NCBI RefSeq assembly: GCF_000714435.1
Contig: NZ_JJMW01000032.1
Location: 1-64,000, forward strand
Direction: 5' to 3'
From: Exiguobacterium alkaliphilum 12/1
Lineage (GTDB): Bacteria; Bacillota; Bacilli; Exiguobacteriales; Exiguobacteriaceae
DNA: 64,000 nt
A model generated the notes under the pieces. It saw nothing but the letters and a program-made list of their open reading frames with translations. It did no database searches and was not told the DNA's origin. The position numbers and the translations under genes were made by a program. Below, in pieces: positions 19,444-29,219 of the stretch. Position 1 is the first letter of the stretch. Each line of letters opens with the position of its first letter.

Positions 19444-21743
19444 TAGTTTCCTCCAAATGCTACGTCTAGTACTTGATCGAGCGTCGTCACAGGCACGAAC
19501 GTCAGTTTCTCACGGACCGTGTCTTGAATGTCGTCGATGTCGCGCTCGTTGTCGTGCGGAATCACGATGGTCGTGAGTCCGGCCCGATGTGCGGCGAGCG
19601 CCTTTTCTTTCAATCCGCCAATTGGCAACACACGGCCCCGGAGCGTAATTTCTCCGGTCATGCCGATGTCACGGCGGACTTTCTTGCCGGTCAGTGCCGA
19701 GATGAGCGCGGTCGCGATCGTGATGCCGGCCGATGGACCGTCTTTCGGGACGGCACCTTCCGGGACGTGGATATGCACGTCTTGGCGCTCATAGAACGTT
19801 GGGTCGATGCCGAACCGCTCGGCGTTGGCACGGACGTAACTATACGCCGTCTGTGCCGATTCTTGCATGACGTCGCCGAGTTTACCCGTCAACTGGAGCT
19901 TGCCCTTGCCTGGTGCGAGCGCCACTTCAATCGTGAGCGTATCGCCCCCGAACGCCGTGTACGCGAGGCCCGTGACGGCTCCAATCGAGTCTTCCGTCTC
20001 ACCTTTCCCGTAGCGATACTTCGGTTTCCCGAGATAGTCACTCAGTTTCTTCAACGAGATCGTGACGCGTTTTTTCTCGCCGATGGCAATCTGTTTCGCT
20101 GCTTTCCGGCAGAGCGAACCGATGACGCGTTCTAGGTTCCGGACACCGGCCTCACGCGTGTAGCGACGGACTACCTCATAGAGCGCGTCCTCTTTAATCG
20201 TCAGCTGGCTTTTTTTCAACCCGTGCTCTTTATATTGTTTCGGAATCAAGTGGCGCTTCGCAATCTCGACTTTCTCGAGCTCGGTGTAGCCCCCGATTTG
20301 AATGAGTTCCATCCGGTCAAGGAGTGGTGCTGGGATTTGCGACACGTCGTTCGCCGTCGCGATAAAGAGGACGTTCGACAAGTCGAACGGCTCCTCGATA
20401 TAGTGGTCCGAGAACGAGACGTTCTGTTCCGGGTCGAGCACTTCAAGCATCGCTGACGCCGGGTCACCCCGGAAGTCGGACGCCATCTTGTCAATCTCAT
20501 CGAGCAAGAACACCGGGTTCTTGCTTTCGGCTTGCTTCAAGCCACGAATGATTCGACCCGGCATCGCGCCGATATAGGTCCGGCGGTGACCGCGAATCTC
20601 GGCCTCATCCCGCACCCCGCCGAGCGAGACACGGACGAAATGCCGTTCGAGCGCCGAAGCGATCGAGCGGGCGAGCGACGTCTTCCCGACCCCGGGAGGT
20701 CCAGATAAACAGAGAATCGGGCCACGGAGCGAGTTCGTCAATTGGCGGACGGCCAAGTACTCGAGGATGCGGTCTTTCACCGACTCGAGCCCGTAATGGT
20801 CGTCGTCTAAGACGTCGGCCGCGTGTTTGACGTCGAGTTTGTCTTCCGTTTCGATGCCCCACGGGAGCGAGACGACCCAGTCGAGATAGTTGCGAATGAC
20901 GGCATACTCTGGCGAGGTCGCCGGTACGACGTTCAACCGCTCGGCTTCGCGCATGACGTTCTTCCGTGTCGTCTCAGGCAAGTCGAGCGCCTCGAGCTTC
21001 TCACGGAGACGGTTCGGTTCTGAGTCTTGCGACTGGTCACCGAGTTCTTGTTGAATCGTCTTCATCTGCTCACGTAAATAGTACTCTTTTTGCGCCTGCT
21101 CGATCGTCTTCTTCGTCCGTTCACGCAACTCTTGCTCGAGCTCGATGATCTCGACTTCATGCGTCATGATCTCGAGCAGTTCGAGCCCGCGCTTCACGGC
21201 GTCCGGCTCTTCGAGCATCGCTTGGCGGAGGTCGACATCGATGTCGAGCTTCGAAGCGATGTAGTCGGTGAGCGACTCGAGCCGCTCATACATCTCGAAA
21301 CGGCGCCGTTCGTCCGGCGACAACCCTTTAATCGACCCGACGAGTTTGCCGAACTGTTCTTTCAACAACCGGACGAGTGCCGTCCGTTCGACTTCTTCGC
21401 CTTCGACGAGTTCGAGCGGCTCGACGTCGGCGAACCAGCCTTCCTTCGTCTCATCAATCGCATTGATTTTGACGCGTTCTTTCCCGACGAGGCGGACCCG
21501 TACCGTCTCGTTCGACAACTCGCTCATCTTGGCGATGTGGACGCGCGTCCCGATCGCATATAAATCTTCCTGCTCAGGTGATTCTTTGCCTGTCTCTTTT
21601 TGGGTCACGACAATCAAATCTGTCTCGTGTTCCTTTGCGGCAAGGAGTGCCCGTAAGGAGAGCGGACGACCGACATCGATCGTCACTCCGATCAGCGGAT
21701 AGACCACGACTCCACGCAAAGGAAGGATTGGTAATTGTTCCAT
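19443..21743 (-). CDS. lon: ATP-dependent protease Lon (LonA type)
   Basis: A 766-residue cytosolic protease that unfolds and degrades damaged and regulatory proteins. Domains: N-terminal substrate-binding region (1-200), coiled coil, AAA+ module with Walker A GPPGVGKT at 348-355 and Walker [10 protein letters not shown], and a C-terminal Ser/Lys protease with Ser671 in PKDGPSAG and Lys714 in KEKALAA. The ribosome site AGGAGG is ideal. No lonB lies between clpX and lon, unlike B. subtilis. Confidence 0.97.
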   Translation of the reverse strand: MEQLPILPLRGVVVYPLIGVTIDVGRPLSLRALLAAKEHETDLIVVTQKETGKESPEQEDLYAIGTRVHIAKMSELSNETVRVRLVGKERVKINAIDETKEGWFADVEPLELVEGEEVERTALVRLLKEQFGKLVGSIKGLSPDERRRFEMYERLESLTDYIASKLDIDVDLRQAMLEEPDAVKRGLELLEIMTHEVEIIELEQELRERTKKTIEQAQKEYYLREQMKTIQQELGDQSQDSEPNRLREKLEALDLPETTRKNVMREAERLNVVPATSPEYAVIRNYLDWVVSLPWGIETEDKLDVKHAADVLDDDHYGLESVKDRILEYLAVRQLTNSLRGPILCLSGPPGVGKTSLARSIASALERHFVRVSLGGVRDEAEIRGHRRTYIGAMPGRIIRGLKQAESKNPVFLLDEIDKMASDFRGDPASAMLEVLDPEQNVSFSDHYIEEPFDLSNVLFIATANDVSQIPAPLLDRMELIQIGGYTELEKVEIAKRHLIPKQYKEHGLKKSQLTIKEDALYEVVRRYTREAGVRNLERVIGSLCRKAAKQIAIGEKKRVTISLKKLSDYLGKPKYRYGKGETEDSIGAVTGLAYTAFGGDTLTIEVALAPGKGKLQLTGKLGDVMQESAQTAYSYVRANAERFGIDPTFYERQDVHIHVPEGAVPKDGPSAGITIATALISALTGKKVRRDIGMTGEITLRGRVLPIGGLKEKALAAHRAGLTTIVIPHDNERDIDDIQDTVREKLTFVPVTTLDQVLDVAFGGN

Positions 21744-21760
21744 TACAACGCCTCCTGTGC

Positions 21761-21803
21761 AAAAAGGCCCAAAACTCGGATGTGCCGAGTGTTTGAGCCT
21801 TTT
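21761..21803 (-). terminator. Hairpin between clpX and lon
   Basis: Minus-strand stem AAAGGC..CTCGG with complement CCGAG..GCCTTT, followed by a modest T run. It lies 18 bases before the lon start, so it could be a leaky terminator that sets lon below clpX; there is little room for a separate lon promoter. Confidence 0.65.
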
Positions 21804-21813
21804 ACGTTAAAAG

Positions 21814-23082
21814 TTATGCTGTCTCTTTGTTGTCGCCCGTCTGTTCGACAGTGCCATCGCGGAGGACGTATTTCGGACCGGCAAGACCCGTAATCGTTTC
21901 ATCCGTGATGATGACTTTCTCGATATCGTCGCGCGATGGGACGGTGAACATCACATCGAGCATCATTTCTTCGATAATCGAGCGGAGACCGCGTGCGCCA
22001 GTCTTACGTTTAATCGCAAGTTTGGCAATTTCAATCAACGCCTCGTCTGTGAACGTGAGTTCGACGTCGTCGAGTTCGAGCATTTTCTCGTACTGACGAA
22101 CGAGGGCGTTCTTCGGCTTCGTCAAAATCTCGACGAGCGCTTCTTCGTCAAGCGTCGTGAGCGTCGCCATGACCGGTAAACGACCGATGAATTCAGGAAT
22201 CAACCCGAACTTCTGAAGGTCTTCCGGAAGCGCACGGGCGAGCAAGTCTTCTTGCGTCAACTCGCGGTTCTCTTGGTCGTTCCCAAAACCGATGACTTTC
22301 TTCCCGATGCGGCGTTTGACGACCGCTTCGATGCCGGCGAACGCGCCGCCGACGATGAACAAGATGTTCGTCGTATCGATTTGGATGAACTCTTGATGCG
22401 GATGCTTGCGACCACCTTGTGGCGGGACACTCGCGACCGTACCTTCCAAGATTTTGAGAAGTGCCTGCTGAACGCCTTCACCCGATACGTCACGCGTGAT
22501 CGATGGGTTTTCCGACTTGCGGGCAATCTTATCGATTTCATCGATATAGATGATGCCCTTCTCAGCCTTTTCGACGTCGTAGTCGGCCGATTGAATCAAC
22601 TTGAGCAAGATATTCTCGACGTCTTCCCCGACGTAACCTGCCTCTGTCAAGCTCGTCGCGTCCGCGATTGCGAACGGGACGTTCAAGACGCGTGCCATCG
22701 TCTGAGCGAGAAGCGTCTTACCGCTACCAGTCGGTCCGATCATCACGATGTTCGACTTCGAAAGTTCGACATCGTCCGAACGGCCGCCGGCGTTGATGCG
22801 TTTATAGTGGTTGTAGACAGCTACCGAAAGCGCACGTTTGGCGCGGTCTTGACCAATGACATACTCATCAAGGATGTTGCGAATCTCTTGTGGTTTCGGG
22901 ATGTCTTTGAATTCGACTTCTTCCTCCACACCGAGCTCTTCCTCGACGATTTCATTGCACAGTTCGATACATTCGTCACAAATGTATACGCCAGGACCGG
23001 CGACTAATTTACGGACTTGTTCTTGCGATTTTCCGCAAAACGAGCACTTGAGTTGCCCCTTTTCCTCGTTAAATTTGAACAT
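21814..23082 (-). CDS. clpX: ClpXP protease ATPase subunit ClpX
   Basis: A 422-residue AAA+ unfoldase that feeds substrates to ClpP. An N-terminal C4 zinc-binding domain (CSFC near residue 13 and CDEC near 36) recognises adaptors. Walker A is [13 protein letters not shown], Walker [13 protein letters not shown], and [28 protein letters not shown] is the family signature region. The start is ATG at 23082 after AAGGGG; a GTG three codons upstream is too close to that site. Confidence 0.97.
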   Translation of the reverse strand: MFKFNEEKGQLKCSFCGKSQEQVRKLVAGPGVYICDECIELCNEIVEEELGVEEEVEFKDIPKPQEIRNILDEYVIGQDRAKRALSVAVYNHYKRINAGGRSDDVELSKSNIVMIGPTGSGKTLLAQTMARVLNVPFAIADATSLTEAGYVGEDVENILLKLIQSADYDVEKAEKGIIYIDEIDKIARKSENPSITRDVSGEGVQQALLKILEGTVASVPPQGGRKHPHQEFIQIDTTNILFIVGGAFAGIEAVVKRRIGKKVIGFGNDQENRELTQEDLLARALPEDLQKFGLIPEFIGRLPVMATLTTLDEEALVEILTKPKNALVRQYEKMLELDDVELTFTDEALIEIAKLAIKRKTGARGLRSIIEEMMLDVMFTVPSRDDIEKVIITDETITGLAGPKYVLRDGTVEQTGDNKETA

Positions 23083-23193
23083 TCGGTACACCCCTTCTGA
23101 ATGGAAATGGATGTAAGTGCGATAAATCGCCTATTTGTATTTTCCGGTGCGACTTGCACCGTGAAAAGACATTTACATCTCTGCGTTGCAATA

Positions 23194-23222
23194 ATTGTAG
23201 CATGAACAAATCACTTCATCAA
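23194..23222 (-). promoter_or_regulatory. Probable sigma-A promoter of clpX
   Basis: TTGATG, a 17-base spacer and TACAAT, with TG one base ahead of the -10. It lies between the tig terminator and clpX. Confidence 0.6.
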
Positions 23223-23249
23223 AGATTAACACATGCAAAGTGTCGTGAC

Positions 23250-23283
23250 GAAAAAAGGACGACTGCGCGGCAGCCGTCCTTTC
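23250..23283 (-). terminator. Terminator of tig
   Basis: AAAGGACGGCTGC, a four-base loop GCGC-like turn and the complement CAGTCGTCC end in TTTTTT on the minus strand, eight bases after the tig stop. Confidence 0.85.
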
Positions 23284-23290
23284 GATCCGA

Positions 23291-24583
23291 TTACTTCGCT
23301 TTCCCGTTTTCAACGAGGATGTCGATCGCTTTACGGAACTTGAGGTCACCTTTAAGTGTCTCGATTCCGCCTTGTGGCGCGAGCATCGTGCGGAGTTGGT
23401 CTGGTGCGATGTTGTAGAGCTTAGACATTTCTTCGAGCTCTTTTTCAGCATCTTCGTCAGACACTTCGATTGCTTCTTTCTCAGCGATGGCTTTCAAGAC
23501 GAGACGAGCTTTTACGCGCTCTTCTGCTTGCTCTTTCATCTCTTCGCGCATTGCGTCTTCAGAAGTTCCTGTGAGTTCGAAGTACATGTTGAGGTCGATG
23601 CCTTGTGAAGATACACGCGTACCGAACTCTTGAACCATGCGGTCTACTTCTTGCTCGACGAGAACTGCAGGTACGTCGATTGTCGCGTTTGCAGTCGCTT
23701 GTTCAACGAGCTGGTCGCGCATCGTGCCGTCTGCTTCTTGCTTCTTGCCAGCTTCTAAACGCTCACGGATTTTCGCTTTCAACTCGTCGAGTGAAGATAC
23801 TGACTCGTCGATGTCTTTTGCGAACTCGTCGTCGAGCTCAGGTACTTGCTTCGCTTTCACTTCGTGAAGCTTGACTTTGAATGTCGCTGGTTTACCCGCC
23901 AAGTTGTCAGCGTGGTACTCTTCAGGGAATGTTACTTCAACGTCTTTTTCTTCACCAGCTGTCATGCCGACCATTTGCTCTTCGAAGCCAGGGATGAATT
24001 GGCCTGATCCGATTTCAAGCGTGTAGTTCTCAGCTGTGCCGCCTTCGAACTGCTCGCCATCAGCGAAACCTGCGAAATCAAAGACAGCTGTATCGCCGTT
24101 TTCGATTGCGCCTTCTTTAACAGCAAGCTCAGCGCCTTGCTGTTGAAGCGCGTCAAGTTCTGCTGTGACTTCTTCGTCAGTGACTGTTGTTTCAACAGCT
24201 TCGTACTCGAGACCTTTGTATTCGCCAAGCTCAGCTTCAGGCTCAACAACGAACGTTACTTTGAACGTTACAGGTTTGCCTTTTTCGAGCGTGCCGTCTA
24301 CATCGATGTTTTCGAGTGCGATTGGTTCGAAACCAGCTTCTTCGACTGCAGATTGAACCGTGTCACGGTAGAGGATGTCGAGTGCGTCTTGGTAGAGCGC
24401 CTCTTCCCCGTACATTTTGTTGAACATTGGGCGTGGCAATTTCCCTTTACGGAAGCCAGGCACGTTCAATGATTTGACGACGTCTTTGAATGCTGCGTCG
24501 ACTGCTTTATCAAAAGCTTCTGCAGGTGCTTCGTACGTGAGTACGCCTTGGCTACCTGATGTTTTTTCCCATTTTGCTGTCAT
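23291..24583 (-). CDS. tig: Trigger factor
   Basis: A 430-residue ribosome-associated chaperone and peptidyl-prolyl isomerase that meets nascent chains at the exit tunnel. The N-terminal ribosome-binding signature is VPGFRKGKLPRPM. The central FKBP domain (about 160-245) includes GDTAVFDFAGFADGEQFEGG and IGSGQFIPGFEEQMVGM. A helical C-terminal chaperone domain follows. The start at 24583 (MTAKWEKT) follows GGAGGGAC. Confidence 0.97.
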   Translation of the reverse strand: MTAKWEKTSGSQGVLTYEAPAEAFDKAVDAAFKDVVKSLNVPGFRKGKLPRPMFNKMYGEEALYQDALDILYRDTVQSAVEEAGFEPIALENIDVDGTLEKGKPVTFKVTFVVEPEAELGEYKGLEYEAVETTVTDEEVTAELDALQQQGAELAVKEGAIENGDTAVFDFAGFADGEQFEGGTAENYTLEIGSGQFIPGFEEQMVGMTAGEEKDVEVTFPEEYHADNLAGKPATFKVKLHEVKAKQVPELDDEFAKDIDESVSSLDELKAKIRERLEAGKKQEADGTMRDQLVEQATANATIDVPAVLVEQEVDRMVQEFGTRVSSQGIDLNMYFELTGTSEDAMREEMKEQAEERVKARLVLKAIAEKEAIEVSDEDAEKELEEMSKLYNIAPDQLRTMLAPQGGIETLKGDLKFRKAIDILVENGKAK

Positions 24584-24636
24584 GCTAAGTCCCTCCAACA
24601 ATTCGTTTATACGTACAAGAATGTACAACAATCCGT

Positions 24637-24645
24637 ATTATAGCA
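24637..24645 (-). promoter_or_regulatory. Extended -10 promoter of tig
   Basis: TGCTATAAT on the minus strand: consensus -10 with TGn extension. A TTGTGT lies further upstream with a longer than normal spacer. Confidence 0.6.
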
Positions 24646-24671
24646 TAAATCCGACACGAGCACACAACGAT

Positions 24672-25574
24672 TTAGTCGAGGAGTGACCGTGTGAACGAGG
24701 CGTCCGCCTCAAGTATTTCCCCGGCAAGACCGTTCGCTTCCATCGCGTTCAACATCGCCCGTTTCGCCTCGACGATGGCCGGTTCGAGCTCATCGGCGAG
24801 ATGGGGCACGAACGGGTAATGGACGTAACAATAGTTCGTCGACAGCTGCGTCGCGATCTCGTCCCCATAAAACCGTTTTTGCAAATCACCATACGTGAAG
24901 CCCCATTCGCGCGCGAACGTGCTCGCCTCGGTACGGTCATACACGTATCGTTCCCCACGGTCGGTCCATTCAATCGTCTCAAGTTCCGCGATCGCCCGCT
25001 CGAGCACCATCACTTTAATCACTTTCGGCCGGTCCTCGAGGAGGTATGCCTTCAACACGTTATCAAGCACGTCGTCGATATTGAAATGAACGTGTGCGAG
25101 CATTTCGATCTGCTCGGCCGTGCTCCCTTGATGGAGCGTCCGCTTCAACTTCGCGATCGCCGCCGGGAACTCCGTCAGTTTCAACACTTGAAGCACTTGA
25201 TACGCCTGCGTGTTGACGTTGTCGCCGTCTTGGACACTCAAATATTTTTCAATCCAATGGGCCGCCTCGAACGGTTGATCGCGCATGATGTAATATTGGG
25301 CGATTTGAAGGCCGCACGTCTCCGGCCGTTCCGACGTCTCCATCTGCGTCGTGACGAGCTCTTCGAGTCGTTCGAGCGTCTCCGGCTCGTCCGGACGTTC
25401 CATCAGACATTGAAAGATTTCCATGAACAAGTAGACGTCACCGCTTAACTGTTCATACCATTCCCATAGAATCGGTTCGATGCGTTGCCGCTCCCCGGCC
25501 ATGTCGGCTTCTTTCACCATCTTTTGAAGTCGTGTCCAGTTCCCCGGAAACGGATACTGCTGGTTTTGACCCAT
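24672..25574 (-). CDS. TPR-like protein, YsoA-like
   Basis: A 300-residue soluble protein built of helical pairs that resemble tetratricopeptide repeats (for example AQYYIMRDQPFEAAHWIEKYLSV). In B. subtilis the TPR protein gene ysoA also lies immediately upstream of tig, so it is probably the same gene; the exact function is unknown. The ATG is very close to GGGGAG, so the start is less certain than most here. Confidence 0.78.
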   Translation of the reverse strand: MGQNQQYPFPGNWTRLQKMVKEADMAGERQRIEPILWEWYEQLSGDVYLFMEIFQCLMERPDEPETLERLEELVTTQMETSERPETCGLQIAQYYIMRDQPFEAAHWIEKYLSVQDGDNVNTQAYQVLQVLKLTEFPAAIAKLKRTLHQGSTAEQIEMLAHVHFNIDDVLDNVLKAYLLEDRPKVIKVMVLERAIAELETIEWTDRGERYVYDRTEASTFAREWGFTYGDLQKRFYGDEIATQLSTNYCYVHYPFVPHLADELEPAIVEAKRAMLNAMEANGLAGEILEADASFTRSLLD

Positions 25575-25651
25575 CTCCCCACACCCTTTCTTCCACTCTT
25601 CTCCATCTTCCTTAGGATCGAGTGGAATGTCAAATCATTCCCATGAAAAAC

Positions 25652-25685
25652 GAAAAAAGAGACAGCCCCCGTGGAGGCTATCTCT
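25652..25685 (-). terminator. Terminator of the tRNA-Arg transcript
   Basis: Minus-strand AGAGATAGCC and GGCTGTCTCT form the stem, followed by six T. It lies 15 bases after the tRNA end. Confidence 0.85.
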
Positions 25686-25699
25686 ATTTTAAATGGAAG

Positions 25700-26058
25700 T
25701 GTCCCAAGAGGGATTCGAACCCCCGACCGACGCCTTAGCTTACCACCATGGCTTTCGCCACCAACGTGTGTTGTTTGTAGTCTGGACTATATCTTCACCG
25801 TTTCAGGTGCGACACGTGTAGTCTCTACGGAACCTCACGAACGAAAACGTTCCTTCACTAGCTCTACCTCTGCAACATGTACAGTCCTTCGAACCAGCTC
25901 GACCTTCGGAAAGGTACAAGTTTCCTCGGTATTACCATCAGCATGATCTGTTAAGGCTTCACCGATATAGTGTCGTCCACTTTATAGGTTCTTGTTTCCC
26001 TATAAAGGCTCCTATTTGTCTTGAAGGGCGTTGCTCTATCCAGCTGAGCTATTGGGAC
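25700..26058 (-). tRNA. tRNA-Arg(UCU) interrupted by a group I intron
   Basis: Exon 1 (26024-26058, 35 nt) and exon 2 (25700-25738, 39 nt) join to a 74-nt tRNA. The acceptor stem is GTCCCAA/TTGGGAC, the D arm is GCTC/GAGC, and the anticodon arm ACGCC-CTTCTAA-GGCGT gives anticodon TCT (arginine, AGA/AGG). The T arm is GGGGG-TTCGAAT-CCCTC, the discriminator is A, and CCA is not encoded. Neither half folds as a tRNA alone. The gene has its own consensus promoter and terminator. Confidence 0.93.
25739..26023 (-). ncRNA. Group I self-splicing intron in tRNA-Arg(UCU)
   Basis: A 285-nt intron between anticodon bases U34 and C35. The 5' exon ends in U and the intron ends in G, as group I splicing requires. 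A guide GAG at 26009-26011 can pair with exon CUU, putting a U-G wobble at the splice site. The S element AAGATATAGTCC (25784-25795) and an R-type GAGACTA (25819-25825) can form P7, and GGCGAAAGCC near the 3' end is a GNRA-capped P9-like hairpin. No homing endonuclease frame is present. Position 34/35 is the same as in cyanobacterial tRNA-Leu introns (from memory). Confidence 0.92.
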
Positions 26059-26070
26059 ATTGACAAGAAA

Positions 26071-26099
26071 ACTATAATAGAAAAATGGTTTGCTGTCAA
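26071..26099 (-). promoter_or_regulatory. Sigma-A promoter of tRNA-Arg
   Basis: TTGACA (consensus -35), 17-base spacer, TATAGT. The start point would fall a few bases before the mature tRNA. Confidence 0.82.
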
Positions 26100-26117
26100 T
26101 TCCTTCTTTTCATTCCG

Positions 26118-26630
26118 TCACAGCTTTCCGCTCACGTCGAGGTCCGGTACAGCCGAGCCGTCTTCCGATTGATAGAACCGGACCGAGGCCGCTCCGTTCT
26201 CAAGGTCAAGGAGCGCATACGTCTTCTCACTGCGACCGCGCGGCATCCGAATCGAACCCGGGTTGATGTATACAATCCCGTCCTCAATCAACGCCCCGGC
26301 GACGTGGGAGTGGCCGAACAAGACGACGCTCGCCCCGACTTCCTCGGCCCGGTAGCGCAATCGGTTCAAGTCGTACTTCACGTCATGGTGATGACCGTGG
26401 ACGATGAGAATCGTCCCGGCCGGCGTCGCCTCGACGCGTTCGAGCGGAAGGTCGCCACCGAAATCGCAGTTGCCGCGTACGGTCCGATACGGGAGCAAGT
26501 GCTCATCGACGAGTGCGAGCTGCGAGTCCCCACAATGGAACGCGTCATCAATCTCTTGTTCGTGCCGGTTGAAGATGCTCAATAGTTCTTCTGTCAATCC
26601 GTGACTATCACTGACGATTAGAAAACGCAT
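26118..26630 (-). CDS. Metallophosphoesterase, YsnB/YfcE family
   Basis: A 170-residue calcineurin-like phosphodiesterase. Metal-binding signatures are SDSHG near the N-terminus, GDSQ, GNCD, VHGHHHDVKY and FGHSHVAG. The natural substrate is not known. It follows rdgB, as ysnB follows ysnA in B. subtilis. Two starts are possible: ATG at 26630 with AAGGGTGA upstream, or GTG at 26639 overlapping the rdgB stop as GTGA; the ATG was preferred for its spacing. Confidence 0.9.
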   Translation of the reverse strand: MRFLIVSDSHGLTEELLSIFNRHEQEIDDAFHCGDSQLALVDEHLLPYRTVRGNCDFGGDLPLERVEATPAGTILIVHGHHHDVKYDLNRLRYRAEEVGASVVLFGHSHVAGALIEDGIVYINPGSIRMPRGRSEKTYALLDLENGAASVRFYQSEDGSAVPDLDVSGKL

Positions 26631-26635
26631 ACGGC

Positions 26636-27226
26636 TCACCCTTCCATGAACGAAATGATTTCTGCCTCCAACTTCCGTAACGCTTGTCCGCGGTGACTGA
26701 CCGCTGCCTTCTCGTCCCGCTCGAGTTCCGCCGCCGTCTTATGGAGCGACGGGACGATGAAGAGCGGGTCGTACCCGAAACCGTTCTCGCCATGCGGTGC
26801 ATAGCCGATCGTCCCTTCGAGCGTCCCGCGTACCGTCAACGTCTCGCCCGACGGTTTCGCTAGGCAAAGGGCACAGACGAAGCGAGCCGTACGATCGGTC
26901 GCCCCGTTCAATTTCTCTAACAACAGTGCGTTGTTGGCCGCATCGGATTTCTCCGGTCCGGCGAAGCGGGCCGAGTAAATCCCCGGTGCCCCGTCGAGCG
27001 CATCGACTTCAAGTCCTGAATCGTCCGCGAGGACCGCCTGTCCGAAATAACGTGCCGCTTCCGTCGCCTTCAGTTCAGCGTTCGCTTCGAACGTCGTCCC
27101 GGTCTCGTCCGTCTCCGGCGCGTCGGGGTAGTCTAAGAGCGACTCGACCTCGAACCCGAGCGGCGTCAACATCGCCTCCAACTCTTTCACTTTTCCTGGG
27201 TTATGTGTTGCCACAATCAACTTCAT
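26636..27226 (-). CDS. rdgB: XTP/dITP diphosphatase
   Basis: A 196-residue house-cleaning pyrophosphatase that removes ITP, dITP and XTP from the nucleotide pool. It begins [19 protein letters not shown], and has [31 protein letters not shown] and [12 protein letters not shown], all standard. The start at 27226 overlaps the rph stop as ATGA. It is the middle gene of the rph-rdgB-ysnB string. Confidence 0.96.
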   Translation of the reverse strand: MKLIVATHNPGKVKELEAMLTPLGFEVESLLDYPDAPETDETGTTFEANAELKATEAARYFGQAVLADDSGLEVDALDGAPGIYSARFAGPEKSDAANNALLLEKLNGATDRTARFVCALCLAKPSGETLTVRGTLEGTIGYAPHGENGFGYDPLFIVPSLHKTAAELERDEKAAVSHRGQALRKLEAEIISFMEG

Positions 27227-27972
27227 GTCGTTTCCTCCATCTGTTCGCCGACGTACCACCATGAGGCGCCGAGGGCGGCTTCTGCCGTTTTGAACAGCTG
27301 CTCAATCCCGCCTTGTGCGAGTTGAAGCAGCTCGTTCATCTCTTGTAGGGTGAACGTCGCTTCTTCACCGGTGCCTTGCACTTCGACGAAGCGTCCGCTC
27401 GCCGTCATGACGACGTTCATATCGACCTCGGCCGCTGCATCCTCTTCATAGTCCAAGTCGAGCACGAGCGCATCGGTCCGTCCGACCGAGATGGCGGCGA
27501 CGCCTTCCTTGATCGGCGTGTCCGTCAGTTTCCCTTGGCGGATGAGCGCGTCGACCGCGAGGACGAGCGCACAAAATCCGCCCGTGATGGAAGCGGTCCG
27601 CGTCCCGCCGTCGGCTTGGATGACGTCGCAGTCAATCCAAATCGTGCGTTCCCCGAGCCGTTCCAAATCGACGACCGAACGGAGGCTACGGCCGATGAGC
27701 CGCTGGATTTCCATTGTCCGCCCTGACTGTTTGCCGCGCACGACTTCCCGGACGGTCCGGTCTCCCGTCGCCCGAGGCAACATCGCATACTCGGCGTTGA
27801 TCCACCCTTGTCTCTTGCCGCGCAAGAAATTCGGGACACGCTCTTCGACCGTCGCCGTACAGATGACTTTCGTGTCCCCGATTGAGATGAGGACCGAGCC
27901 TTCGGCGTGCTTATTGACGTGCGGGATGATTTCGACGTCACGCAATTCATCATATTTTCGTTCACTACGCAT
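27223..27972 (-). CDS. rph: Ribonuclease PH
   Basis: A 249-residue phosphorolytic 3'-5' exoribonuclease that trims tRNA 3' ends. It has the family N-terminus [28 protein letters not shown], and [18 protein letters not shown]. Its start overlaps the end of murI by eight bases. In B. subtilis gerM lies between racE and rph; it is absent here. Confidence 0.97.
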   Translation of the reverse strand: MRSERKYDELRDVEIIPHVNKHAEGSVLISIGDTKVICTATVEERVPNFLRGKRQGWINAEYAMLPRATGDRTVREVVRGKQSGRTMEIQRLIGRSLRSVVDLERLGERTIWIDCDVIQADGGTRTASITGGFCALVLAVDALIRQGKLTDTPIKEGVAAISVGRTDALVLDLDYEEDAAAEVDMNVVMTASGRFVEVQGTGEEATFTLQEMNELLQLAQGGIEQLFKTAEAALGASWWYVGEQMEETT

Positions 27973-28768
27973 TGAGGGACACCTCTACTTTCTCCGCCGT
28001 GACGGATAGACCGAGCCATTCGGTCGCGAGCCGGTTGAACATGTCGACGTCCCCCGTCGCATAAAACTGATGCGTCGGGACCGTATCGAGGTCGTTCTCG
28101 AGTTCTTGGAAATCGAGGATGGCCGCCACTTCGAGCGCCGTCTCGTCACCAGACGAGATGAGGTGCACGTCCGGCCCGACGACGTCTTGAATGACGGGCG
28201 CGAGGAGCGGGTAGTGCGTGCAACCGAGGATGAGCGTATCCATCTCGGACGGCTGGAGCGGACGAAGCGTCTCTTCGACGATCGTTCGGACGCGCTCCCC
28301 CTCGAGCTCGCCCGCTTCGACGAGCGGGACGAACGGCGGACAGGCGAGCGAATAGACGTCGACCTCGCCCGCCACGTGACGGAGGGCCGTCTCGTACGAG
28401 TTGCTTTCGACCGTCATCTTCGTTCCGATGACGCCGATATGTTTATTGCGCGTGCCTTTGACGGCGGCCCGGGCACCCGGGTCGATGACACCGATGACCG
28501 GGATATGGAGACGTTTACGCGCTTCCTTCAAGACGACGGCCGTCGCCGTGTTGCAGGCGATGACGATCATCTTCACGTTCTTGCTGAGCAGGAACTCAAT
28601 CAGTTCCCATGTATAGGCTTCAATCTCGTCGTGCGGGCGCGGGCCGTACGGGCACCGCTCCGTGTCGCCGATGTAGATGATTTCTTCTTTCGGTAGTTGG
28701 CGCATCAATTCTTTGACTACGGTCAAGCCGCCAACACCTGAATCGAGTACTCCAATCGCTCGTTTCAT
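27965..28768 (-). CDS. murI: Glutamate racemase
   Basis: A 267-residue racemase that supplies D-glutamate for peptidoglycan. The two catalytic cysteines lie in [17 protein letters not shown] and [23 protein letters not shown] is at the N-terminus. The start at 28768 (MKRAIGVLD) has GGAAGTGA upstream. It heads the murI-rph-rdgB-ysnB operon. Confidence 0.97.
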   Translation of the reverse strand: MKRAIGVLDSGVGGLTVVKELMRQLPKEEIIYIGDTERCPYGPRPHDEIEAYTWELIEFLLSKNVKMIVIACNTATAVVLKEARKRLHIPVIGVIDPGARAAVKGTRNKHIGVIGTKMTVESNSYETALRHVAGEVDVYSLACPPFVPLVEAGELEGERVRTIVEETLRPLQPSEMDTLILGCTHYPLLAPVIQDVVGPDVHLISSGDETALEVAAILDFQELENDLDTVPTHQFYATGDVDMFNRLATEWLGLSVTAEKVEVSLNA

Positions 28769-28839
28769 GTGATCACTTCCATTCCCATCTATCTTACCAA
28801 AAAAGCCGTTCCGGCAAAAGAAACGGTCATGTGACAAAC

Positions 28840-28873
28840 AAAAAAGACGAGGTAGCCGATTGGCCGCCTCGTC
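28840..28873 (-). terminator. Terminator of ptsH
   Basis: GACGAGGCGGCC, loop AATC-like, and GGCTACCTCGTC followed by TTTTTTG on the minus strand. Confidence 0.85.
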
Positions 28874-28884
28874 CGTTGCCCGAA

Positions 28885-29148
28885 TTACTGAGCAAGACCT
28901 TCGCTTGTGAGCATGTCAGAAAGCGTGTTAACCGCTTCTTCTGCATCGTCACCAGCTGCAGTGATTTTGATTGTCGAATCTTTCGCGATTCCGAGTGAAA
29001 GTACACCCATGATCGACTTGAGGTTTACCGTTTTACCGTTGTACTCAAGGTTGATATCTGATTGGAACTTAGAAGCTGTGTTAACCAACTGTGTAGCTGG
29101 ACGAGCGTGAATTCCTGAATCTGCAACGACTGTGAACGTTTTTTCCAT
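28885..29148 (-). CDS. ptsH: Phosphocarrier protein HPr
   Basis: An 87-residue PTS phosphocarrier. [10 protein letters not shown] carries the phosphorylated histidine (residue 14 here, His15 of the family), and [13 protein letters not shown] carries the regulatory serine (residue 45, Ser46 of the family) that makes HPr a CcpA corepressor. It is a single gene with its own terminator, with no ptsI next to it. Both key residues are present, so it is HPr rather than a Crh-type paralogue. Confidence 0.95.
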   Translation of the reverse strand: MEKTFTVVADSGIHARPATQLVNTASKFQSDINLEYNGKTVNLKSIMGVLSLGIAKDSTIKITAAGDDAEEAVNTLSDMLTSEGLAQ

Positions 29149-29219
29149 GACGTGATAGTCTCCCTTCAAATTTCAATTCTACAGGCGGACCTGCAAAATA
29201 ATTGTTTGTGAACTCATTA

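Noticed and set aside
25671-25946. Possible protein (91 codons) inside the tRNA intron, checked as a homing endonuclease
   Set aside because: It crosses the tRNA exon on the wrong strand and shows no LAGLIDADG, GIY-YIG or HNH motif.
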